DNA of 64,000 bases, taken from positions 48,103,043-48,167,042 of the forward strand of contig NC_057926.1 in the NCBI RefSeq assembly GCF_018873765.1, in the 5' to 3' direction. Numbering within the stretch: position 1 is the first letter of the stretch; each line of letters starts with the position of its first letter. The DNA is from Telopea speciosissima (lineage: Eukaryota > Streptophyta > Magnoliopsida > Proteales > Proteaceae). Shown in pieces: positions 21,311-32,760 of the stretch. Position numbers and translations under genes: made by a program. Under the pieces are notes generated by a model. That model was given only the letters and a program-made list of their open reading frames with translations, did no database searches and was not told where the DNA came from.

Positions 21311-23490
21311 CTTTTTTTATTGTATAAAACATTAAAAAAAAAATTAAATAAAAAGATAAGAAAGTACATGATCATGTACAAGCAACGTAATTTTTTGTAA
21401 TGTAGCTCTAGCTACTAGAAGGTGAAACTCTGTGATATTACTCATTACGTAATCTAATATGTATTATGAACCAAAAAAAACAAAAAGGCTTGGGTGTCGA
21501 GTTGTCTAAAGTGTATATTGGCATGCATCTCTGTGTATGTTCAAACAAACCCACCAATAAGTAATTTATTTTAGAGAGAAATGTTTGTGAGTAAATTAGG
21601 TAAGGGTGTCAATCAATGGGGAGCACAGGACATGGTTTGCCTAAAGGGAGCTGAGAGGAAAGAGAATGTCAAGATGAGAGAGATATAGATACATAGAGCA
21701 ATGGCGTAGCCTGTGCTGCTAGTTCAGAGACTCTTTCCTTTATTTTATTCGGTTGTTACTGAACCTACACAACCTATTAACTTAGTCTTTTTAGGGAAAA
21801 ACTTCCCCACAAAAGCCAATTTCAATTTCCCTCTCATGTATATATGTTTTTTTTTTTGTTTTTTTCTCTTTTGATGAATATCTAGCTTCCATATAAATGA
21901 ATCCTTTTTTCAAAACTACTATTGAATATTGATTTATGAAGTTTTGTACTTGTCTTGTGCGAATGTAAGGTGGGAGTTCTATTGCGGTTAAAGGTGTTAA
22001 ACAGTTTTGTTTCGTGTAATCAGTTCGGTTTGGTTCGATCAATAGGTGACACATGGAGTGATGTAAGTTTTATAGAAAGAATAAAATAATTTAACGGAAG
22101 AATTTTCTACAAGGGCAGTGTAAGAAGGAATCGATAACTTATATCAATGAGGGACTGAAAAATGGCATTATCCATGTGAGATTCTCATGGTTAAAATAAG
22201 AGTGAGTGTGTCACAGTAGGCCCCACTGTTAATTTTGAATGAAGAATATAATGTAATCTATAAAAGGGGGAGGTATGGTTCCTTTTCCCAAAATTTAAAT
22301 AGTAATGATGTTATATTACACCATTAGATTCAATTTAAATGACATCTAAACAGGTGGAACACATAGTGAAGCAATGTACTGAAAAATAAAAAATACCAAA
22401 TGGAACCACGAAGGTTAAAAAAAAGGTTTAAAAAATTGAAAGTAATTTAATGTATTTTTATATGAAATTATATGATTTACTCTCATTGAAAAAAAAATGT
22501 TATATTAAAAGGACAAAAAATAATATTACAATAACCAATCTTGGTTACAGTAATATTTTTCAATAAAAAATTTCTTTAAATAATCGTTCAACTAAAGTTT
22601 ATTATGTAGTACTCATTTAGTTTGTCAGAATTCCTATGTTCATTTGTTTGTGAGACCCATTTTATCCAAAAATTATTTGAGACCCATGGTCTAAACCCCA
22701 AATGACCCCCCGCCTCTCTCCCCAAGAAAGGCGGAAATCTCATCCCCCGAGAAGCCAGTGTGTGCACTCTCATTGGTTGTCACGTACGCGTGGCCTCTGT
22801 GCTCCCCCACAGAGAACTCTCCCCCATTAATTAAAGAGTAGTTCTCTACCTATAAATATTTATATGAAAAATCTTGTAGTAACAAAGATTTGTTATAACA
22901 AGATTGTAACTTTACTTTTAAAATTTTATTGTAAAAAAGATTGGTTACAACAAGATTGTAACCTTATTTTTTTTCTCTCTTACCATATTTTCAAAAGTTA
23001 TTTTAGTCATGGATAAAAAAAGGTTTTCAAAATAAGTTGAAAGTAATCTATCATTATGTCAGTTTCAAAAATTGTCACTGATCATGTGAAATGACAAAAT
23101 TACTCTTGTATTAAATAACTTTTGAAAACAAGACAAGAAACAAAAGAAGTAAGATTACAACTTTTTAGTATATGTGCTAAGAAGCTCCTGAAGGACCTAC
23201 TTAATAAATCTTAGTCCCAATTCAGTTCAGGCCCAATAAGGAATAAACTTTCATATGAAATAGAGATCACAACCTCATTGGTTTGGCTGAGTGAGATAGG
23301 TTGTCTTGGGCCATATGTTTTTCCTTAACCACCAAATTATTAAATGGGCAGGAGTGAGCATGTCTAAGCTCAGCCCATTTGCAACTGGGACTCTTATCAC
23401 CAAAAATTAGGTCTGACATTTTGCCTATACTTTGTTCTAGTTTTCATTTACCCCCATCAAATATTGGGCTTTTGCCCTTTAATTCTAATG
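21311..23490. other. Intergenic, AT-rich, decayed repeats
   Basis: No gene is seen. A weak hairpin at 21650-21735 repeats the ATAGATACATAGAGCAATGG theme of the 169-bp hairpins. TTGGTTACAACAAGATTGTA-like words recur at 22540, 22890 and 22940. The stretch 22405-22520 (GGTTTAAAAAATTGAAAGTAA...TATGAAATTATATGATTTAC) and 23020-23100 resemble 7455-7560 and 23815-23900, so they belong to one old repeat family. Confidence 0.45.
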
Positions 23491-23500
23491 TTTAATTTAT

Positions 23501-23669
23501 GGGAAGTAGTTTTCTGTACGGGAGTGCTGGCGTAGGCCACACTCCCATGTGTCTATCTCTCTCTTCCTTAAAATAAGGGGGTAGAGGTGTCTTTTCACAT
23601 AGGGAGGAGAGAGATAGACTCATGGGAGTGCTGGAGTAGGCCACACTCCCGGACAGAGAACTTTTTCCC
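23501..23669. mobile_element. Hairpin MULE-type MITE, 169 bp, with exact 9-bp duplication
   Basis: TTAATTTAT at 23492-23500 recurs exactly at 23670-23678. The ends are GGGAAGTAGTTTTCTGTACG and CCGGACAGAGAACTTTTTCCC. The arms GGCGTAGGCCACACTCCC and GGGAGTGCTGGAGTAGGCC pair around a CTCTCTTCC / GGAGGAGAGAG core. It is the inverted-orientation sister of 6157-6325 and the same length. Confidence 0.9.
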
Positions 23670-23696
23670 TTAATTTATTTTGGGTTTAATCTTTAC

Positions 23697-23960
23697 AAGA
23701 AGGGATTTTCTTATTGACACCCCCCAAGGTGTCAATAGAATTGTAACATTATTTTTTTGTTTTTTTTTTTTTTTTGTATTTTCAAAAATTATTTAATACG
23801 GTATTTAATCTAGGGATTAAAAAAGGGTTTCAAAAATTGAAAGTCATTAAATGCAGCTCCAAGCCTCCAATGTGAAATAACATATTTTTCTTCATTGAAA
23901 AAAACTGCACTACATGTTATTGAGAATAAAACAAGAATAATTGAATCAAGGTATCAAATT
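23697..23960. repeat. Old dispersed repeat, also in YSL intron 1
   Basis: AAGAAGGGATTTTCTTATTG followed by ACACC appears inverted at 7741-7768, and GGGTTTCAAAAATTGAAAGT matches 7466-7490. The ends look like those of a DNA element whose family I cannot name. A 15-T run interrupts it. Confidence 0.45.
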
Positions 23961-24090
23961 CTAAATACACCCTTTACCAAAAAAAAAAGAATTTCTAAGT
24001 ACATCTATAGAGGTGTCATTCAAACACTCTCTTGCAAGAATACCACTTTTTTTGAGGGGGGGGGGGGGTGGTTAAGAATAATACCACTTC

Positions 24091-24400
24091 ACTATAATGG
24101 AATCTATTGACACTTGTATAATTTTTTGAGAAAGTTTTCATGCATCGTTGTTGTTAGAAGTACACCTATCTAGAGTCATAAATGTTTGTCTTCTTTTACT
24201 ATAATGGAATCTATTGACAACAATATAATTTTTTGAGAAAGTTTTCCTAAATCTTGATTGTTGAAAGTTCACTCAACTAGTCATAAAAAGTTTGTCCTAC
24301 TTCACTATAATGGAATCTATTGACATATAATTTTTGAGGGAGTTTTCCTACGTCGTGGTTGGAAGTACACCCATCTACAGTCATAAATTTTTGTCTCTTA
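24091..24400. repeat. Three tandem copies of a ~106-bp unit
   Basis: ACTATAATGGAATCTATTGA starts copies at 24091, 24198 and 24304. Each continues with ATAATTTTT(T)GAG, AGTTTTCCTA and AGTCATAAA. The copies differ by small indels. The frame at 24277-24471 (minus) is a chance product of this repeat. Confidence 0.75.
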
Positions 24401-24857
24401 TTCACAAGGTCGATAACTCCCATGTACTGTTCCTCGATACCCTCTGAACACCATCTAAACACCTCAATCAAGGGAGAATGATCGTAATTGAAGGAAAACC
24501 GTTCTCATAATTTTTTTGTTATTTTATGAAATCACTCTTGAGGCACTTTTCCTGTTTGTTTGGAGCTGAAACTTCACCAATGAGGTCCAAAGTCCTCTAT
24601 AACAATGGAAATAGATTACTTATTTCCTCCGAATGGCAAGTGATGACAAATTCTCCTTACTTAATTTCTGTTCTTTTCTTTTCTTGGCTTCCAAACATAG
24701 CCTAACATTACTCTCCATATCCTGATGCCAAGGATTGGTAAGCCTTGATCGAGCCCATCATCCTAAGCCCACCAAAACTTCGGCCCAAGCCCACTCGACC
24801 GAGCCTTCAAGATCAATCTCAAAATGGCTAGCCAGTGAACATTAAAACCATTTCAAG

Positions 24858-24881
24858 CTTCTTCTCTCTCTCTCTCTCTCT
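24858..24881 (+). promoter_or_regulatory. CT-repeat tract upstream of the expansin start codon
   Basis: A (CT)n run of about 20 bases lies some 70 bp before the ATG at 24947. Pyrimidine tracts of this kind are common in plant core promoters and leaders; its function here is inference. Confidence 0.4.
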
Positions 24882-24946
24882 GTGTTTTGCCTCCCACTTC
24901 AAAACCCCAAATTCCCACAGATCGATTACGCAGAGAAACCCCAAAA

Positions 24947-27900
24947 ATGCCGTTAAGAATCATACACGCCCTAACAATGCTATACTTTGCTACCTCAACC
25001 ATCCTTGCCCACTTCTCTTCTTCCTCTTCTTCTTCTTCTTCTTCCTCATCATCATCACCAGCGATGTCGGAATGGAGATCAGCACGAGCAACCTACTACG
25101 CAGCTCTGGATCCTCGGGACACGGTGGGGGGTGCGTGTGGATACGGCGATCTGGTGAAGAGAGGTTATGGCCAGGCCACAGTAGGTCTAAGCAGCGTTCT
25201 ATTCGAAAAGGGTCAGATCTGCGGTGCCTGTTTTGAACTCAGATGTGTTGATGATCTCAAGTATTGTATCCCTGGAACCTCCATCATCGTCACCGCTACT
25301 AACTTCTGTGCTCCCAACTATGGCCTTACGGCCGATGCCGGTGGCCGCTGCAACCCTCCGAATCGACATTTTGTGCTTCCAATTGAAGCTTTTGAGAAGA
25401 TCGCCATTTGGAAAGCATCCAACATGCCCGTTCAGTATCGCAGGTAAGGTCACTCCTCACTCATCTGTAGCTTCAGCTTTTTTTTTATTTTTTTTCCCTT
25501 TCCTGTGTCCTCTCTGAGTGTCTTTTTGTTCTTTATGCTAACTTGCGCTGGTAGACTAAGGTCGTTATCCTACGCGTCGTTTTCAGTTGTTTCATTTTTT
25601 TTTTTTTTGATGAAGTTCAGTTTTTTCATTTTGATACCGTTGTTTGCGGTGGATGTTTTGTTTTTCTTTTATTTTTGTCAGAATTCAGATTGTTATATAG
25701 GTTGAAATGGTGGTTGCACGCTTGCTTTAGGAAATTGTTTGATAATGGAGGGCATTGTAGTCATTTCAGGTGATAGGTTCAGGTTCAGGAATTTAGTTTA
25801 CGGCATGGTGCGGTATATCTATATCGATATCGATACGGATCGGCTGTATCGTTCCATTCTGAATCAAAATTCCTCTTTTTTCATAGAAAAAAACCCAAAT
25901 CTATAGCATATTGGCAATTCGTTTGAAAAACCTTTTTTTTTTATGTGGAGATTCTTAAAATTTCTTCCTAAAATTTAAAATGTTCAGTTTTCTTTGACAT
26001 TGCGAGACTTCATAGTGGAAATTCTTGGTTGAATTTTGTCATGTGATTAATAAGACTCAGATATAATGTATGGATGATAGATTGGACGAGCCTAGTATAG
26101 AATAGATTAAAGGGTTTGATTTAATTTAATACATTCCATTGATGCATTATTACTTATAGGAAGGACCCGGTTCCTATGCAATGTGGGGTGCGCTGCAAAA
26201 TGTCCAACGTGATCCCTAGGATCCTCTGCAACACCTGTCGAGCTCGAGGATCGTGCCAGACATATTCCGGTGCATCCCGTATTGTAGAGGAGCCCTATGC
26301 AGGCACATAGCCAGTGTGCTGTGAGCTAGCCCTCTGTGTCTCTCTGTCTTCTTTGAAATGAACCTTGTCCTCTTATACGATGCCCCATCCCTCTCCCTAT
26401 AGCATCAGGCTCCTCTGTAGCGCGGCGGTGCGCTGGAAGATGTCCGAAGCAACCCCCAAGCTCAACACATGGCCGAGGTGCCATTCCGACGGTGGGGATG
26501 GATGTGCACCACGGTCATCACCCAGCTGGAAATCCTTCACTCCATCGCATGTGCATCCAGCTCGGTGATGCGCATCCATCCTCGCCATCAGAACGACATC
26601 TTAGCCACGTGTTGACTTTGGGGTCGCACCGGTCATCTTGCAGCGCGCACCCCACGCTGCAGAGGAGCCGGATCCCTATGTGCCCAGCCTTTTCCCTTTA
26701 TTATAATAAGGCGATTTTGATAAGAAAATTGATCTAGAGCTGTGGACCATTCACCAATAACGAGAATACTTATTAGGGTTAGGTTCAGATCCTCTGTCAC
26801 CAATTTTGTGCCACTTGCATAGACCGATTAAGAAAAAGAATCTTTGGGCATTTTGGTTAGGCCACGCCTCCAAACAGAGTTCTTTTTTCCTTTGATTAAA
26901 TAGAGTGGGCTGTGGTGGGCACCCACCCATGTATGAGTATGACATAAGATAGTAAGCTGGTGGGGATGATACAGAGACAGGCAATGCTAAAGTCAGCACT
27001 GAAACCTTCTGGTCTACTTTATATGTTTTATGTTCAAAGGTTTCATACACTATCTTGTTACATGATCGCGTTCAACATTTCAGTCGTTGGATAGGAATAC
27101 TCTTATTTATTATCTATTTTATATTTTGATAGGTAGAATTACACTATTTTATAAATCCCTTGGGTTGCTGTCTCTGATCCAATTTATTTTACTGATATTT
27201 TGGTGGGAGAAGCTTTATCCATTCGTGAATGTTTATTAGCCAACTGAAGGAGCGTAAAAGTTGGTTGTTGAGTGCGATAATGTGGAAGGAATCTCAATAC
27301 TTAACAACCAAAGATAAGGATTCAGTCCTACATGTTCGGTCAGTAATTGCTGACATTAGACACTTGTCATCTCATCTGAACGAATGTTTTTTACAGTTTC
27401 TTCCAAGGGTTACTGACTCTGTTGCAGACTCCCTTGCTAGGAGGGCGGGCTCTGTCTATTTACGGATAGGATAGTTTGGCCCAATTCTGATCTTTGTTTA
27501 TTTGATGACGTTGTTTTAGGAATTGGGAGTGTAATTTGTTCTCTTCAGTAGATCTTATTTCTACCCACACCAAAAAAAAGAAAAAAAGACAAAACACCCT
27601 TATGAGGGCTCTGAATCTGATTCGATCCATCTTGATGGATTCGGAATAAGCTTCGATTTGATTGGTAAAATCTTCTCTGAACCGCTGGAGTAGGATACAC
27701 TAGCACTTTTGTGTTTATCTTTTTCTCTCACATGAAATGACCTTGTCGCCCTCCTATGTATGATACCGTTGTGCCACATCCCATTGATTGGCTCCCCTAT
27801 GCCACTTGCTCAAAGAACCCTCTCCCTTTTTTCTAATTAAAGTGGATATAACCAATCTTGAATCCTTTCTTAGCCAAATTCAGATCCTATTTGGTTACAG

Positions 27901-30069
27901 CCCATATAAATACCATTTTGAATCCAATCTAATTCCAATCTGGTTACACCAATACTTGCAAGGATGAGAAGAGTCTGCAATGCAATAGGAATAGAGTCTC
28001 TTTCTTTGACAATGGAGATAGAAAGAAAGTGTGAATTACTGAATTCCCTCGTGAAGTCATCATTGTTTTTCTCCTTTTGCTTCTTTATTTGGTTTGGTAG
28101 TGTGTCCTCTAGCTACTGTGAGTCCTTTTATGATCTGTTTGGTAACAATGCTGGGGTTACCAAATAGTAAAATAAAAGTGTTTCAAGAGTATATTAATTG
28201 ATAGTGATCTTTCTATTTGCCAAACTATCCTTTACATGTTTTCTGCTCAGTGTAAGTAGGTTAAGAAAAGATGGTGACTGAGATTCCACTCACTTGGTGT
28301 AATTCTAGCTTTATTACCAGGCATTCCTTCAAAGTTGGTTTTATGCCCTAGAAAATGGTCAATTCTACTTTTCTTTTTAGATTAGGCACAAACTGTTTGA
28401 TTATCTTCCCTTCTGTGCCAACTGGATCTCTGTGGTGGTGTGGCCACATTTTGTGTAGCCACAATTATCAATAATTAAAAGGCATTTTCAGTATGTTCTA
28501 GTAAATAAACTACTTGGTATATGTACTCACAAAAATACCCTTTAGATGCTTTTTGATGCTGCATGTGGCTGCACTTAAGGTAAATGGTTGACAGATCATC
28601 TGCTTTCCTTAGGTTAAGTTTGTAAAATGGGGCTTGAACAGGTTTTCAAGAATCAGAGTTGCCCGATTCAGTCGGAATCAGAGGTCACCGATCCTGGATA
28701 AAAACACCAAAATCGTTGGAATATTCCTTGAATATGCTGATAATAGGGCTTTTCCATATGGATTCAAGTCGATTCTGATCCGAATCAAATTGGAATTGGC
28801 ACTGACAGCTTCCGTCACCGATTATGCATTTTAAAACCCTGCTTGTGAAGGTTAAGTTTTTATAATGGGGCTTGTGGTCCATCAATCCTCAGACAGATCC
28901 CATCACCTAAACATTCTTAGTGAGAAAGGCTTCCTCTGCGTTAGATTTCAAGGCCTTAGGAACTCAAGTCTTATGAGCAGCATGCCCTTCCATGGTCATA
29001 CATATGATTGGAGTAGAGGACACTGCTGACCAAATCCTAGGAACCATACTTAACTCAAGGATCATTGGTAGGTGCTCAACACTCACCACTTAATCATCCT
29101 CTTTTGTTATTTGTTTTCTTGGATACAGATTTGGTTAGGTAAGGTTGTCCAAGAAGCAAAATTCTTTTAATCAACTTAACCTGAACTGTGGTTCTTGCAT
29201 GAAGTGAAATTCAATCATGTGTTTAGAGAAGCTCACAAACCTGTAGATTTGCTAGCTAACTTTGAAGAATCTTCAAGCTAGGATTCATGCTGAGTTCTGC
29301 TCTTCCCCCCCCCCCCCCTCAAACCCTTGCCTATTGTGGTTGTGGATGGTGTAGGCTGTACATGTCCTCGTGGGTTCATATGTAATTCTTGGATGTGTTT
29401 GGTATTTATTCTTGGAATAGGTTCTGATCTAGAGCACATTTTAACATGTAGATTGAGATGACTCAACATAAGCAGGAAAGAACCTTGCAGGTGAGGCAGT
29501 CTTTTTAAAATTCATGGTTCCATTGGTTCTATCTGAGCCAATCTGGAAAATGCCAATTGAAAACTGCAAAATTTGAGACAAATTTAATTGGGCTGAAATT
29601 TCAGCTTCCAAACCTGGCAAACTGGTAGTTCTTTCAGTGATTACCACCCTTAGTGTTCTACTATTTTGTATTTCTAAATAGTGCATGAAATCATTTATTT
29701 ATGAGTTAACCTCTCAAGAGTTGGCTATTCTCTAACTTTGCTAGCATAAATTGGAACAGGATCAAATGCAGAAAGGAAGGTGGAATTCGTTTTACAATTG
29801 ATGGCTCTGGTTATTTCTACTCGGTCTTGATCAGCAATGTTGCGGGCACTGGAGATGTAGTGGCTGTGAAGTTTAAGGGATCAAACACAGGGTGGCTGCA
29901 GATGGGCAGGAATTGGGGCCAAAACTGGCACATAAATGCTGATCTAAAGAATCAACCCCTCTCATTTGAGGTCACCGCAAGTGATGGAGCAACAGTTACA
30001 TCTTACAATGTTGCACCTAAGGACTGGAATTTTGGGCAGACCTTTGAAGGGAAACAATTCAAACCATAG
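24947..30069 (+). CDS. EXPA13: Alpha-expansin, EXPA13-like
   Basis: Two exons, 24947-25443 and 29760-30069, joined by a GTAAGG...AACAG intron of 4,316 bp, give 268 aa. Expansins loosen cell walls without hydrolysis. The signal segment (LRIIHALTMLYFATSTIL) is followed by 14 consecutive serines encoded by a TCT/TCC repeat. The first domain shows GGACGYGDL, GQICGACFELRC, SIIVTATNFC and RCNPPNRHFVLPIEAFEKIA. The second shows RKEGGIRF, GWLQMGRNWGQNW and YNVAPKDWNFGQTFEGKQF. The usual HFD motif reads HFV, which I recall as a trait of the EXPA13 clade. The in-frame leader upstream of codon 1 has no ATG. The large intron holds a 0.5-kb foldback, a LINE scrap and a MITE. Confidence 0.9.
26156..26690. 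mobile_element. Large GC-rich foldback in the expansin intron
   Basis: GTGGGGTGCGCTGCAAAATG pairs with CTTGCAGCGCGCACCCCACG about 460 bp away. Inside, CACATGGCCGAGGTGCCATT and ATCCATCCTCGCCATCAGAA/CACGTGT blocks form further inverted pairs, and AGAGGAGCC recurs. It is an enlarged or nested version of the hairpin elements in this window. The frames at 26365-26737 are by-products of the palindrome. Confidence 0.65.
27165..27590 (+). mobile_element. LINE ribonuclease H scrap in the expansin intron
   Basis: The translation includes ILVGEALSIRE, a stop, then VRSVIADIRHLSSHLNECFL and RVTDSVADSLARRA, the end of a plant-LINE ribonuclease H domain. It is followed by an A-rich tail near 27569-27590. 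It is 5'-truncated and has at least one stop. Confidence 0.75.
28640..28845. mobile_element. MITE, relative of 20158-20351
   Basis: It begins AGGTTTTCAAGAATCAG and ends GCATTTTAAAACCCT, with CGATTCAGTCGGAATCAG and TCCGAATC words inside. It is flanked by GCTTGAAC and GCTTGTGA. The DNA on both sides is also repeated (AGGTTAAGTTTGTAAAATGG at 28611 and a close copy at 28849), so a host duplication may mimic or extend the target duplication. Confidence 0.5.
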
Positions 30070-30656
30070 GAACACTTGAACAACAACAACAAACAAAAAG
30101 GACAGAGCAATTTAGGAAACCAATTCCACTAATTTTGTTTTCTCTGAAATAAGGGAAAAGAGGGGCTTGATTATGGATTCAAACAATGATTCTGCATCGA
30201 GTTTTGGTGTTTTGACAAAGAATATTAGGTGGGAATCAGAAGAAATGGTGATTTGGGGGCGGTCTGAGGGAAACCCAACAAGGCAGGAGAGGGCATTTAG
30301 CAATGTTTGAGTGGAAGTGATTGGGCAATGCCATGTAAGTGAACACAGATGGTGGCAATGTTTAAGGGAATTTTTGTATTATTTATATACATGAGCTATC
30401 CTGGAAATGAAAAGAAATGCTTTGCAGAGCTGCAATTTGTTCTGTTTTTTCCCCCCCTATTTTTGGTGAGCAATTTGTTCTGTTTTGCATCTTGTCTTAG
30501 TTGAGTATCTGTTTTGACTCCTTGGTGTGTGGAGATTATAGAAGGGCTAATGTGATCAGCCCAAAGTTTTGAAAACTAGAAAAAATCCCAAATGGTCAGA
30601 CAGGGAATTCAAACCAGCAGGACTAATGGATACCATATAGGTTATCTTAAAAAATT
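30070..30656. other. Expansin 3' UTR and flank
   Basis: About 350 bp of 3' UTR-like DNA follows the stop codon (for example AATGAAAAGAAATGC near 30407-30421). There is no further gene. Confidence 0.45.
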
Positions 30657-31016
30657 GGGTAAATTACATGTCACTCCCTGAACTTAGATCAGCCCCTGGT
30701 TTTTGAAAAAACTCAAATCACCTCCTGGTTTAGACCCCAATATGACAAATTAGTCTCTACTGTTAGTTTTATGCTGTTAAGTGATGATGTCAGCTAGTTA
30801 AATAAATTTAAATCCTTAAACTACCATTGACCAATGTTGAAGATGAACAAAGGGTAGTATTGTAAATTTAATTTTAATGTTTTAGTCAAGGATAAAATAG
30901 TCCTTTCACACCAATAACTAACACCGTTACTATAGAGAAGGTGATTTGAGTTTTTTAAAAAACCAGGAAGTGATCCGAGTTTCATTTGAAAACCAGCAGT
31001 GACGTGTAATATACCC
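30657..31016. mobile_element. MULE-type MITE, 360 bp
   Basis: The ends GGGTAAATTACATGTCAC and GTGACGTGTAATATACCC are inverted. The arms stay similar for over 100 bp (TGGTTTTTGAAAAAACTCAA and its inverse). TAAAAAATT before and TAAAAAAATT after match apart from one A, fitting a 9-bp duplication. The middle is non-coding. Confidence 0.8.
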
Positions 31017-31066
31017 TAAAAAAATTCATGTCTCAGACAACTCATCATCCAAAATTACAGATTTTC

Positions 31067-32760
31067 TCAAGTAGCCCCTGTTAGCCAAGGAACAGGGACC
31101 AATTCATTTCCGCCAGTACCCCTAGTAACAAGACCTCCATGAAAAAGTTTCCATAAGAACATCTTAAATTTAGAGTAGACTTTCATCTTCCACAATAATT
31201 TCCCTAAGGTAATGCTATCATTGAGATCAAGGTAGAGGGGCACTTGAGAATTAAAGAAAGAAAGACTGCAATAGTTTGGCATAACCACTTTAGTAGTCAA
31301 AATCTCATTCTTTGTATAAGGGCAGAACAGGAACTTTGAATAGGGAGTGGCAGCGAAAGGGATCCTTACAATTAAGGATGCAATATCCCTGGGGAAAAAT
31401 AGAAAAGATTCAAGAAAAATTCCAGCACCGATTAAGAATTAGTTCAGAAACAAAATAAAAGGATGAAATTGGGCTTGCCCCTAATCCAATAAAAAGTTAT
31501 GGCCATCGGGGTATCCATGGCCCCTCCCAATTTTTGATCAATTCACCCTTTACCAACCTTCCAACTTATACTCTTTTGAAATTGTGGTATGATGTGGGAT
31601 ATTCTTTTCCATTATCCAAGATCCCTTTTTCAGCACAAAAATTTGGCTAAGAAGACAACCCCTAGGAATTTAGTCTCAAGAACTTGAGTACTTGACCCCA
31701 CAATGCATTAGAGCTGGTCACAAGTCTCCATCCTTGCCTTAAAAGAATGGATTCATTACGAATAGAATTTTCTATATCCCAATTCCCAACTCACCTAAAT
31801 TTTTTGTTTACATTTCATTCTAAGACATCAAAGAATCATCTTATTTTCAGTAGATTCTCCTCTCCAAAACTAGGCAGTCATAGAGTCCTAGTGTGTGCAA
31901 ATTGTCTTTGGAAAAAGAAAGCAAGACATTAAATAGGACCTACTTAGTAGGTAGTCATGAACCCAAGAACAGATTTTATCATTTTTGATCTCCTGTCTGT
32001 ATCATTAAAGATGATTTCCAACAGGCTAACTTACCTTGAACTTTATGACTAATAGATTGAAGAGACTGGCTTCTAGATCTATATACAAGCAAGGGGGAAC
32101 CTAAGTAAATAGATGATAATGTCATTTACTGCATTCCTAGTTTGGTACAAATCTGATTCCTCAACCCAGGAGTGTTCTTGTTGAAAAGAACTCCACTTTT
32201 AGTACAGTTTATGCACAAACCAGATAGGTCCATGAAAAGTTGAAGTATAATTTGGATAGTACCCTATATCTTGGCAAAAGATAAAAGTATAATTTCAAGG
32301 ATAGATCTAGCAATTTTGATTCCTTTAAAAAGATTTAGATCCCAATATATTGATAATAAACAAGATAAACATTCTATTGTCATGATGAATAAATACATAC
32401 TCAACGGACAACCTTGAGAAATACCTCGAGAAGGTTCACAGAATAAAAAACTCCACCTTTTCAAGGATCTATCGAAACAGATGAAATCAAATAGCTGATA
32501 AGAACACACCTTTGGGTTGAAATCCTAAAAACTCACATATGACGGATAAAGCCCCATTCCAATCGATCATAGACCTTGGACATATCAAGCTTGATTGCTA
32601 CTCATCCTTATTTTCCCTTGTAGTGTTTCATATAATGAATAATTTCATGGACAATAATTATGTTATCTCAAATTAATTTAAGGTTTTCTTTGAAGAAGAG
32701 ATCCTATTCTTTTATGGGATTAGAAAGTAGAAGGTGGAGACCCACTCCATGTTCTAATTT
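31067..32760 (-). mobile_element. Decayed L1-type LINE
   Basis: Minus-strand frames give reverse-transcriptase text (CEPSRGISQGCPLSMYLFIM at 32390-32450) and further 3' a zinc-binding region (LWKMKVYSKFKMFLWKLFHG near 31130-31190). The intervening DNA is decayed and frames are broken many times. It lies between the expansin and the methyltransferase gene. Confidence 0.7.

Noticed and set aside
24091-24400. Evenly spaced repeats considered as a CRISPR-like array
   Set aside because: There are only three units, unit and spacer are both conserved, and the genome is a plant nucleus; it is an ordinary tandem repeat.
24887-24946. An upstream extension of the expansin frame
   Set aside because: The frame is open but begins with TTG and has no ATG before 24947; the segment is leader-like.
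26365-26737. Frames on both strands that look alike
   Set aside because: They are mirror translations of the foldback in the expansin intron.
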